A stretch of DNA of 11,709 nt from Lysobacter_F sp035645555. Its GTDB lineage: Bacteria; Pseudomonadota; Gammaproteobacteria; Xanthomonadales; Xanthomonadaceae. The translations under genes and the position numbers were made by a program. The notes beneath the pieces were generated by a model, which saw nothing but the letters and a program-made list of their open reading frames with translations, was not told where the DNA came from and made no database searches. The stretch lies in contig DASQMI010000041.1 of NCBI GenBank assembly GCA_035645555.1, positions 1 to 11,709 on the forward strand, given 5' to 3'. Below are positions 6,570-11,709 of the stretch, in pieces (within the stretch, counting starts at the first letter, position 1; every line of letters starts with the position of its first letter).

Positions 6570-7460
6570 ATGAACGCCACCACCGCCGACGCGGTCGCCC
6601 CGATCACCCGTAACTGGGTGACGCCGCTGGAACTTGCGGTGCTCGGCGCGATCTGGGGTTCCTCGTTCATGTTCATGCGCGTGGCGGCGCCCGAATTCGG
6701 CGCGGCGTCGCTGGTGGAGCTGCGCCTGGTGTTCGGTGCGCTGGTGCTGCTGCCGCTGCTGTGGCGCGCGCGTGCAGCGTTCACCGGTCGGGTGTGGGCG
6801 AAGCTCGCGCTGATCGGTGCGATCAACTCGGCGGTACCGTTCACCCTGTTCGCGTGGGCCGCGCAGCAGGCGCCGGCCGGGATCGGCGCGATCTGCAACG
6901 CGATGCAGGTGCTGTTCACCGCGCTGGTCGGCTTCCTGTTCTTCGGCGAGAAGATCGGCATGCGGCGGGCGACCGCGCTGCTGGTCGGCTTCGTCGGCGT
7001 GGTGGTGCTGGCCAGCGGAAAGACCGCCGGCGCCAGCGTCGGCTGGGCGGTGGTCGCCGGCAGCACGGCGGCGTTCCTGTACGGCATCGGCGCCAATCTG
7101 GTGAAGCGCCATCTGGTCGGCCTGCCGCCGGTGGCGGTGGCGGCGGCGACGCTCTGCTCGGCCACCGTACTCATGCTGCCGTTTGCGATCGCGCAGTGGC
7201 CCACCGATCCGGTCCCGGGGCGCGCGTGGTTTTCCGCGGCGATGCTCGGCGTGGTCTGCACCGGCCTCGCGTACGCGCTGTACTTCCGGCTGATCCAGCG
7301 GATCGGCGCCGGCCGTGCGGTGACCGTGACCTACCTCGTGCCGCTGTTCGCGGTAGCGTGGGCGTGGGGCCTGCTCGGCGAACCGCTGACGGTGCCGATG
7401 GCGGTCGCCGGCACGCTGATCCTCGGCAGCGTGGCGATGAGCCAGCGCGCCGCGAAATGA
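6570..7460 (+). CDS. EamA/DMT-superfamily transporter, tandem copy 1
   Basis: This 296-residue inner-membrane protein has about ten hydrophobic helices in two halves. EamA marks include LELAVLGAIWGSSFMFMRVA at the start, ALVGFLFFGEKIG at the end of the first half, a lysine/arginine pair in NLVKRHLVG between the halves, and the closing YLVPLFAVAWAWGLLGE segment. The superfamily moves amino acids, nucleosides or other small metabolites; the cargo here is unknown. The ATG at 6570 has GAGG (6559-6562) 7 nt upstream. It is divergent from the LysR gene and carries the intact promoter with both arms of the inverted repeat. The downstream paralogue differs from it at positions such as Pro102/Arg, Gln111/Ala and Asn182/His (approximate numbering), some in or near predicted helices. 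Such changes could alter the substrate range. Confidence 0.93.
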   Translation: MNATTADAVAPITRNWVTPLELAVLGAIWGSSFMFMRVAAPEFGAASLVELRLVFGALVLLPLLWRARAAFTGRVWAKLALIGAINSAVPFTLFAWAAQQAPAGIGAICNAMQVLFTALVGFLFFGEKIGMRRATALLVGFVGVVVLASGKTAGASVGWAVVAGSTAAFLYGIGANLVKRHLVGLPPVAVAAATLCSATVLMLPFAIAQWPTDPVPGRAWFSAAMLGVVCTGLAYALYFRLIQRIGAGRAVTVTYLVPLFAVAWAWGLLGEPLTVPMAVAGTLILGSVAMSQRAAK

Positions 7461-7482
7461 GCGCTGGGCGCGAACCATGCGA

Positions 7483-7510
7483 TTGTGAGACGTCGGCGCA
7501 AATGGACAAT
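7483..7510 (+). promoter_or_regulatory. Candidate promoter of the second tandem EamA gene
   Basis: TTGTGA (7483-7488) and GACAAT (7505-7510) are 16 nt apart. The -10 lies in the block copied from the first promoter; the -35 sequence is different but still matches four of six consensus bases. This suggests copy 2 kept or regained its own promoter in addition to any read-through from copy 1. Confidence 0.45.
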
Positions 7511-7545
7511 GCCGGCAGTGCACTGAACCGTTCGAGGCAAGACGC

Positions 7546-8436
7546 ATGAACACCACGGCCGCCGACGCGGTAAGCCCGATCACCCGCAACTGGGTGACGC
7601 CGCTGGAGCTTGCGGTGCTGGGCGCGATCTGGGGTTCCTCGTTCATGTTCATGCGCGTGGCGGCGCCCGAATTCGGCGCGGCGCCGCTGGTGGAGCTGCG
7701 GCTGGCGCTCGGCGCGCTGGTGCTGCTGCCGCTGCTGTGGCGCGCGCGCGCGGCGTTCTCCGGCGCGGTGTGGGCGAAGCTCGCGCTGATCGGCGCGATC
7801 AACTCGGCGGTCCCGTTCGCGCTGTTCGCGTGGGCCGCGCAGCAGGCGCGGGCCGGGGTGGGCGCGATCTGCAATGCGATGGCGGTGTTGTTCACTGCGT
7901 TGGTCGGCTTCCTGTTCTTCGGCGAGAAGATCGGCCTGCAGCGGGCGACCGCGCTGCTGGTCGGCTTCGTCGGCGTGGTGGTGCTGGCCAGCGGCAAGAC
8001 CGCCGGCGCCAGCGTCGGCTGGGCGGTGGTCGCCGGCAGCACGGCGGCGTTCCTGTACGGGATCGGCGCGCACCTGGTGAAGCGCCATCTGGTCGGCCTT
8101 CCGCCGGTCGCGGTGGCCGCGGCGACGCTCGGTACAGCCGCGCTGCTGATGCTGCCGTTCGCGATCGCGCAGTGGCCCACCGATCCGGTGCCGGGGCGCG
8201 CGTGGTTCTCCGCGGCGATGCTCGGCGTGGTCTGCACCGGCCTCGCGTACGCAATGTATTACCGGCTGATCAAGCGGATCGGCGCCGGCCGTGCGGTGAC
8301 GGTGACCTACCTGGTGCCGCTGTTCGCGGTGGCGTGGGCGTGGGGCCTGCTCGGCGAATCGCCAACCGTGCCGATGGCGATCTCCGGCCTGCTGATCCTC
8401 GGCAGCGTGGCGATGAGCCAGCGCGCGGCGAAGTAG
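7546..8436 (+). CDS. EamA/DMT-superfamily transporter, tandem copy 2
   Basis: The product is 296 residues, collinear with copy 1 and without gaps, about 91% identical by hand count. All helices and the FLFFGEKIG and WGLLGE marks are kept, so it should be a working transporter and not a decaying copy. Differences cluster near residues 3-10, 47-55, 72-74, 97-112, 136-137, 202-206 and 274-285 (approximate). Long stretches in between are identical even at most silent positions. The ATG at 7546 has GAGG (7534-7537) 8 nt upstream. The gap from copy 1 is 85 nt and contains its own candidate promoter. It is convergent with the DUF72 gene, with 3 nt between stop codons. Cargo is unknown. Confidence 0.93.
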   Translation: MNTTAADAVSPITRNWVTPLELAVLGAIWGSSFMFMRVAAPEFGAAPLVELRLALGALVLLPLLWRARAAFSGAVWAKLALIGAINSAVPFALFAWAAQQARAGVGAICNAMAVLFTALVGFLFFGEKIGLQRATALLVGFVGVVVLASGKTAGASVGWAVVAGSTAAFLYGIGAHLVKRHLVGLPPVAVAAATLGTAALLMLPFAIAQWPTDPVPGRAWFSAAMLGVVCTGLAYAMYYRLIKRIGAGRAVTVTYLVPLFAVAWAWGLLGESPTVPMAISGLLILGSVAMSQRAAK

Positions 8437-8439
8437 GGC

Positions 8440-9276
8440 TCAGCCGCGCAGCCGCTGTAGCAGTGCCATCGCCGCCGCGGGGTTGCGTTCCTTGGCGGCG
8501 GCAATGAAGAACACGAACGCCTCGCGCGCTCGGCGTGGCGCAGGCGCGGGGTCCACCCGCGGCAGTTCTTCAGGTTCGCCGCCGGCCGCCCAGGTGCGCG
8601 CGCGGCCGGCCCAGGCATCGAGCTCGGCGGCCGTGTAGCCGGTCGGCACCTCGCTGCGTGAGCGCATCAGCCGCGCGTACACGAAGTCGGTGGCGGTGAC
8701 GTCGGCGAACGACGGATGCTCCGGCGAATCCGTATACACCGCGGCGAGCCCGTGCCGACGCAGCAGCGCAATGAATTCGCGGTCGACCGCCTCGGGCACG
8801 CGCATGTCGATCACGTGGCGCAGCGCGCGGCCGTTCGCCTGCGGCGGGAGCTGTTCGACGAAGCGCGCGAAGTCGTCGCGGTCGATCGTGCGGCCCTTGT
8901 CGAACTGCCAGACGACCGGTCCCAGCCGGTCGCCGAGCGCGCTGAGCCCGTCGAGGAAGTCGCCGACCTGCGCGGCGGTCTTCGCCAGCGTGCGCGCATG
9001 CACGATGCGCTGCGGGGCCTTCGCCGAGAACACGAAGCCCGGCGGTGTCTCCGCCGCCCACTTGGCGTAGGTGGCCGGCTTCTGCGCGCCGTAATAGGTG
9101 CCGTTGATTTCGATCGCGGTGACCTGGCGCGAGGCGAACTCGAGCTCGCGGCGTTGCACCAGCCCGGCCGGATAGAAATTGTTGCGCCACGGTGCGTAGA
9201 CCCAGCCGCCGATGCCGACACGGATGCTCTCCGCCGGCGGTGCCGATGCCGCGAACAGGTCGCTCGTCGTCGACAC
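8440..9276 (-). CDS. DUF72 (YecE-like) protein
   Basis: This is a DUF72 family protein, a TIM-barrel-type fold of unknown biochemical function found across bacteria. Family marks are the first strand VGIGGWVYAPWRNNFYP, then EINGTYYGAQ, WAAETPPGFVFSAKAPQRIVH, GPVVWQFDKG, and late FVYARLMRSR and AFVFFIAAAKERNP, with roughly the usual length. The start is set at GTG 9276 (278 residues): GGAAGG lies 8 nt upstream and the start sits 4 nt after the reductase stop. An in-frame ATG at 9324 would add 16 residues, overlap the reductase gene by 44 bp and has no clear ribosome site. It is probably translated from the same transcript as the aldo/keto reductase. The family is sure; the start is moderately sure; the function is unknown. 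Confidence 0.9.
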   Translation of the reverse strand: MSTTSDLFAASAPPAESIRVGIGGWVYAPWRNNFYPAGLVQRRELEFASRQVTAIEINGTYYGAQKPATYAKWAAETPPGFVFSAKAPQRIVHARTLAKTAAQVGDFLDGLSALGDRLGPVVWQFDKGRTIDRDDFARFVEQLPPQANGRALRHVIDMRVPEAVDREFIALLRRHGLAAVYTDSPEHPSFADVTATDFVYARLMRSRSEVPTGYTAAELDAWAGRARTWAAGGEPEELPRVDPAPAPRRAREAFVFFIAAAKERNPAAAMALLQRLRG

Positions 9277-9280
9277 GTGC

Positions 9281-10204
9281 TCAGCCTTCCAGGGCGGCGA
9301 CCAGCGCGGCGCGCTGGGCGTCATCGAGCATCGGCCCCGTGCCTGCGCCGAGGTTGTCGCGCTGGTTCCTGGCCTTGCTCGTGGCGGGAATCACCACGGT
9401 GATGGCGGGATGGCTCAACGCGAACTTCAGGAACAGCTGCGCCCACGAGTCCGCGCCCACCTCGCGTGCCCATGCCGGCAGCGGCTTGCCGCGCACCTGC
9501 GCGAACAGCCGGCCGTCCTCGAACGTGCGGTTCGCGATCACTGCCACGCCGAGCTCCTGCGCCAGCGGCAGCACGCGCCGTTCGGCGTTACGCGACACCA
9601 CCGAGTAGTTGACCTGCACGAAGTCCGGACGGCTTGCGCGCATCGCTTCGGCGAGCGCGTCGTGGGCGTCGTCGCGGTAGTGGGTCAGGCCGATGTAGCG
9701 CACTTTGCCGGCGCGCTTGAGCTCGCGGGCGACTTCGATCTGGGTGCGCCAGTCGCGCAGGTTGTGGACCTGCAGCAGGTCAAGGCGGTCGGTGCGCAGG
9801 CGCTGGAGCGAGCGTTCGAACTGCGCCAGGCCCGCGTCGCGGCCCTCCGCGGCGAGCTTGCTGGCGAGGAAAATGCGCGCGCGCGCCGTGCGCTCGGCGA
9901 GCAGATCGCCGAGCACGTCCTCGGCGCTGCCGTAGTTGGGCGAGGTGTCGATCACCCTGGCGCCGGCGGCGAGGAAGGCCTCGAGCACCTCGCGCAGCGG
10001 CGCGCGCTGCGCATCGTCCGCGCCGACCTCGAAGCTGCCCGACGTGCCCATGCCGATCACCGGCAGCGCCTCGCCCGTGGACGGGATCCGGCGTACCGCC
10101 AGCGGGCCGCGCGCGCCGGTGTCGCGCGCGCAGGCCAGCGGGGACAGCAGCAGCGCGCCGGCCGCGAGGCCGGTGCGCACCAGGAAATCGCGGCGATGGT
10201 TCAT
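9281..10204 (-). CDS. Tat-exported aldo/keto reductase
   Basis: This 307-residue protein begins with a twin-arginine signal (HRRDFLVRTGLAAGALLLSP, Arg4-Arg5), cleaved probably near A-C-A-R around residues 24-27. The rest is an aldo/keto reductase barrel. The catalytic tetrad is visible as Asp86 and Tyr91 (DTSPNYG), Lys116 (LASKL) and His147 (LLQVHNL). The late ITVVIPATSKARNQRDN segment is the usual NADP-phosphate-binding region. Tat export would let the protein fold and load its nicotinamide cofactor before reaching the periplasm. The physiological substrate is not evident. The ATG at 10204 has a strong AAGGAG ribosome site (10217-10212) with a 7-nt spacer. The DUF72 gene follows after 4 nt. 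Upstream, 143 nt separate it from the divergent GFA gene; no convincing promoter hexamers stand out there. Confidence 0.93.
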   Translation of the reverse strand: MNHRRDFLVRTGLAAGALLLSPLACARDTGARGPLAVRRIPSTGEALPVIGMGTSGSFEVGADDAQRAPLREVLEAFLAAGARVIDTSPNYGSAEDVLGDLLAERTARARIFLASKLAAEGRDAGLAQFERSLQRLRTDRLDLLQVHNLRDWRTQIEVARELKRAGKVRYIGLTHYRDDAHDALAEAMRASRPDFVQVNYSVVSRNAERRVLPLAQELGVAVIANRTFEDGRLFAQVRGKPLPAWAREVGADSWAQLFLKFALSHPAITVVIPATSKARNQRDNLGAGTGPMLDDAQRAALVAALEG

Positions 10205-10347
10205 GCGGACGCTCCTTGCGCGTGGGCGCCGGACACCCTAGGCGGCGCGCGGCGGGCCGGCAAGGCCGCCGGTCATCGTGCGCTGCAGCAGGCGCGGAGA
10301 CCGCGCATCGCCGATCATGGCGCCATTGCCGTCAGGAGCGCGCCACC

Positions 10348-10698
10348 ATGCCGACGTACAAGGGAAGCTGCCATTGCGGCGCCATCGTGATGGAAGTCGA
10401 CGGCGAGCTCGACCGCGTGATCGAGTGCAACTGCTCGATATGCCAGCGCCGCGGCAGCCTGCTGTGGTTCGTGCCGCGCGATGCGCTGCGGCTGGATGCC
10501 GACCCGACCCAGCTCGGCACCTACCGCTTCAACACCCACCGCATCGACCACCATTTCTGCACCACCTGCGGCATCGCACCGTACAGCGAGGGGGCGAACC
10601 CCGACGGCAGTCCGATGGCGGCGATCAATGTGCGCTGCCTCGAGGACGTCGAGCTGGACGGCCTGACCCGGGTGCGCTTCGACGGCCGCAGGCTGTAG
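10348..10698 (+). CDS. GFA/CENP-V-fold zinc protein (glutathione-dependent formaldehyde-activating enzyme family)
   Basis: The 116-residue product has the full set of GFA-fold cysteines: Cys8 and Cys10 (GSCHCGA), Cys27, Cys29 and Cys32 (IECNCSICQRRG), and Cys71 and Cys74 (FCTTCGI). In the Paracoccus Gfa structure such residues bind two zinc ions, and some family members bind glutathione. Most relatives have no proven formaldehyde role, so a general zinc-binding lyase-like or structural function is the safe call. The frame opens earlier, but ATG 10348 matches the family N-terminus (MPTYKGSCHCG) and has AGGAG at 10334-10338 with a 9-nt spacer. It is divergent from the reductase gene and convergent with the small gene that follows, with 4 nt between stops. 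Confidence 0.93.
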   Translation: MPTYKGSCHCGAIVMEVDGELDRVIECNCSICQRRGSLLWFVPRDALRLDADPTQLGTYRFNTHRIDHHFCTTCGIAPYSEGANPDGSPMAAINVRCLEDVELDGLTRVRFDGRRL

Positions 10699-10702
10699 CC
10701 GC

Positions 10703-10966
10703 TCACGCGGTGCGCAGCGAGCCCCGGTAGAGCGGTTTGGTGTGCTCGCAGTGCATGGCCGGCACCACGTGGCGGATCAACACGCGCTCCTGGCGGTCGG
10801 CGATTGCCACCGCGACCGGCACGCCCAGCCGGCTGGACAGCGCGAACGCCTCGGTCTTGGCTGCGGCGGATGCCTTGGCGATGGTGGGAAACGCGCGTTG
10901 CGAAACTTCGGATGGGATCGGACGACCGTTGAGGTCGCCCTCGAGCAGCATGACGGTGTACGCCAC
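10703..10966 (-). CDS. Small protein of unknown function (87 residues)
   Basis: I do not recognise the family. From GTG 10966 the frame encodes 87 residues beginning AYTVMLLEGDLNGRPIPSE after the start residue. A helical stretch follows (AFPTIAKASAAAKTEAFALSSRLG), then two beta-like strands (PVAVAIADRQERVLIRHVV), then an MHCEHTKP segment holding the only Cys. No signal peptide or membrane segment is visible, so a small cytosolic alpha/beta protein is likely. The start is uncertain. GTG 10966 has a weak GAGAG about 7 nt upstream; ATG 10951 is a shorter option. Further-upstream codons would add a Pro/Arg-rich, non-protein-like leader. The clear codon pattern and the tight convergence with the GFA gene support a real gene. 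Confidence 0.65.
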   Translation of the reverse strand: MAYTVMLLEGDLNGRPIPSEVSQRAFPTIAKASAAAKTEAFALSSRLGVPVAVAIADRQERVLIRHVVPAMHCEHTKPLYRGSLRTA

Positions 10967-11230
10967 GAATGGACTCTCGCTGGGGGAAGGGGGCGGCGCC
11001 CTGCGGCTGCGGAGCGGATGGGCCGGCGAGCGTCCTTGCCTGCGTGCATGCCGGGCAGGCACAGCTTCGTGTCTCTGCTCGGCAGGCGCCATCGGGAAAG
11101 CGTAGTCGCGGACGTCGGAAAAATCTGACGTCCGTCGCAAACCGGTTTAGTTGGGTTTCAGGCTGGCGGCTGCCGGCCGCCCCCGGCGGAGGCATGATCG
11201 GGGCTATCGAATCGGGTTCCGGAGCCGGCC
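10967..11230. other. Divergent intergenic region with a hairpin and a short palindrome
   Basis: No gene is supported in these 264 nt. Positions 11109-11134 hold a perfect 8-bp inverted repeat (CGGACGTC / GACGTCCG), which extends by a G-U and a G-C pair to a 6-nt AAAAAT loop. Five bases further, AAACCGGTTT (11139-11148) is a perfect palindrome. Both sit in the least GC-rich part of the gap, about 85-120 nt before the DUF6491-like gene and 140-180 nt before the small minus-strand gene, where operators for a divergent pair could lie. No confident -35/-10 pair was found on either strand. Confidence 0.45.
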
Positions 11231-11686
11231 ATGAAGCGTCTGTCCCTGCTGCTCCTGCTGGCGTTCGCCTCGGCCAGCTGCGCCAGCGATCCGGCGCAGC
11301 GCGACGCCGAACGCCTCGCGCTGTACCGCGCGCATGCCGGCGCGCCGGTCGACAGCATCCGTTACTTCGGCCGCCTGGACGGCTGGACGCCGCTCGGCAG
11401 CGACGCGCTGGCGCTGTGGACGCGCCCCGGCGAGGCCTGGCTGGTCTCGCTGCAAGGCAGCTGCCCGGACCTGCCGTACGCGCATGCGATCACGGTCAGC
11501 GACTCGATCCACCGCATCCACGCGCGCTTCGATCGCATCCTGCCGCTGGTGCATTCGCCCGGCGCGCGGATCCCGTGCTTCATCCGCGAGATCCGTCCGG
11601 TCGACGTCAAGGCGCTGCGGGCGGCCGAGCGCGACAAGCGCAAGGCGCAGACCGCCGCGCGCGATCAGGTCTCCGGCGGGACATAA
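11231..11686 (+). CDS. DUF6491-like probable lipoprotein
   Basis: The 151-residue protein starts with a short hydrophobic signal (MKRLSLLLLLAFASASC). Cys17 follows A-S, a weak but possible lipobox; if it is not used, cleavage after A-S-A is an alternative. The mature part has the pattern I associate with DUF6491 proteins, common in Xanthomonadaceae: YFGRLDGWTPLGSDALALWT, then RPGEAWLVSLQGSCPDLPYA, then an AITVSDSIHRIHARFDRI strand region and a late CFIREIRPVD. Two cysteines (in GSCPDL and IPCFI) could form a periplasmic disulfide. The function is unknown. ATG 11231 has GGAG (11221-11224) with a 6-nt spacer. The Lys/Arg-rich tail after VDVKALRAAERDKRK looks helical and surface exposed. The family assignment is from memory and moderately sure; the export signal is clear. 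Confidence 0.8.
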   Translation: MKRLSLLLLLAFASASCASDPAQRDAERLALYRAHAGAPVDSIRYFGRLDGWTPLGSDALALWTRPGEAWLVSLQGSCPDLPYAHAITVSDSIHRIHARFDRILPLVHSPGARIPCFIREIRPVDVKALRAAERDKRKAQTAARDQVSGGT

Positions 11687-11709
11687 CCGGCCGGTTTCGC
11701 GGCGCCGCC

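Larger units (their letters stand above)
6522..8436 (+). repeat. Tandem duplication of an EamA gene together with its proximal promoter
   Basis: Two units lie head to tail with an offset of 975-976 bp: 6522-7460 and 7497-8436. The matching part begins in the upstream region with an identical 21-nt block (6522-6542 and 7497-7517) that includes the -10 hexamer, and continues through the GAGG ribosome site into both genes. The products are the same length and differ at 27 of 296 residues by hand count, about 91% identity. No inverted terminal repeats, transposase or target duplication are visible, so this looks like a local recombination duplication. Confidence 0.9.

Noticed and set aside
4556..6613. 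A 685-codon plus-strand open frame across the EamA and LysR genes
   Set aside because: It crosses two genes and the divergent promoter region, and its product is Gln/Arg/His-rich low-complexity sequence. This is a shadow.
6464..7261. Upstream extension of the LysR frame into the first tandem EamA gene
   Set aside because: The frame stays open by base composition only. The LysR family N-terminus and a GAGG ribosome site fix the start at 6463, and the extension reads antisense to a clear transporter gene.
6471..8237. A 588-codon minus-strand frame antisense to both EamA copies, with an internally repeated protein sequence
   Set aside because: The apparent protein repeat is simply the antisense of the tandem duplication. 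Composition is unlike a real protein, and no start context is seen.
4586..8436. The transporter cluster as an integrated mobile or resistance island
   Set aside because: No transposase, integrase, tRNA attachment site or terminal repeats are seen, and base composition looks like the flanks. Local duplication explains the pattern.
11685..11696. Palindrome AACCGGCCGGTT at the end of the DUF6491-like gene as a terminator
   Set aside because: It overlaps the stop codon, allows only a 4-bp stem around GGCC and has no T tract. The window ends too soon to judge.

Overview
The window is about 11.7 kb of very GC-rich bacterial chromosome. Coding regions are tightly packed and have strong third-position G/C. 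Gene content (a YbcJ-like S4 protein, a PD40 periplasmic protein, a COG3904-like lipoprotein, a DUF6491-like lipoprotein, a GFA-fold protein, a Tat-exported aldo/keto reductase) fits a Gram-negative gammaproteobacterium of the Xanthomonadaceae/Lysobacteraceae type (Lysobacter, Luteimonas and relatives). That placement is inference from style and family mix, because no rRNA or other marker gene is present. I found no tRNA, CRISPR array, insertion sequence or phage gene.

Layout. Positions 1-520 hold the 3' part of an F420-dependent-oxidoreductase-like NAD(P)-binding protein, followed by a GC hairpin and a RidA-family gene (641-1027). Convergent to it is a minus-strand pair: an S4 RNA-binding protein (2625-2843), then an exported LolA-like/PD40 protein (1031-2539). 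Next on the plus strand are a ClpP/crotonase-fold lipoprotein (3052-4182) and a small cupin (4243-4584). The centre (4586-8436) is a transporter cluster: one LysR regulator with an EamA/DMT transporter downstream of it on the minus strand, and two near-identical EamA transporters in tandem, transcribed divergently from the regulator. Then come a minus-strand DUF72 gene and a Tat-signal aldo/keto reductase (8440-10204), a divergent GFA/CENP-V-type zinc protein (10348-10698), a small unknown gene (10703-10966, minus) and a DUF6491-like lipoprotein (11231-11686).

How the genes may work together. The clearest functional unit is the LysR/EamA cluster. Its shared divergent promoter region looks like the control point, and part of that region was copied with the transporter when it duplicated. 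The aldo/keto reductase and DUF72 genes are 4 nt apart and are probably one transcript. The S4 and PD40 genes may also be co-transcribed. The remaining genes look like independent housekeeping or accessory functions.

Most of the window is ordinary chromosome. The points most worth a second look are the tandem EamA duplication with its copied promoter and patchy divergence, four convergent gene pairs whose stop codons lie within 1-4 nt of each other, the ClpP-fold lipoprotein with a cysteine-bracketed serine, and a RidA homologue lacking the usual arginine. I did not find a convincing new multi-gene system.
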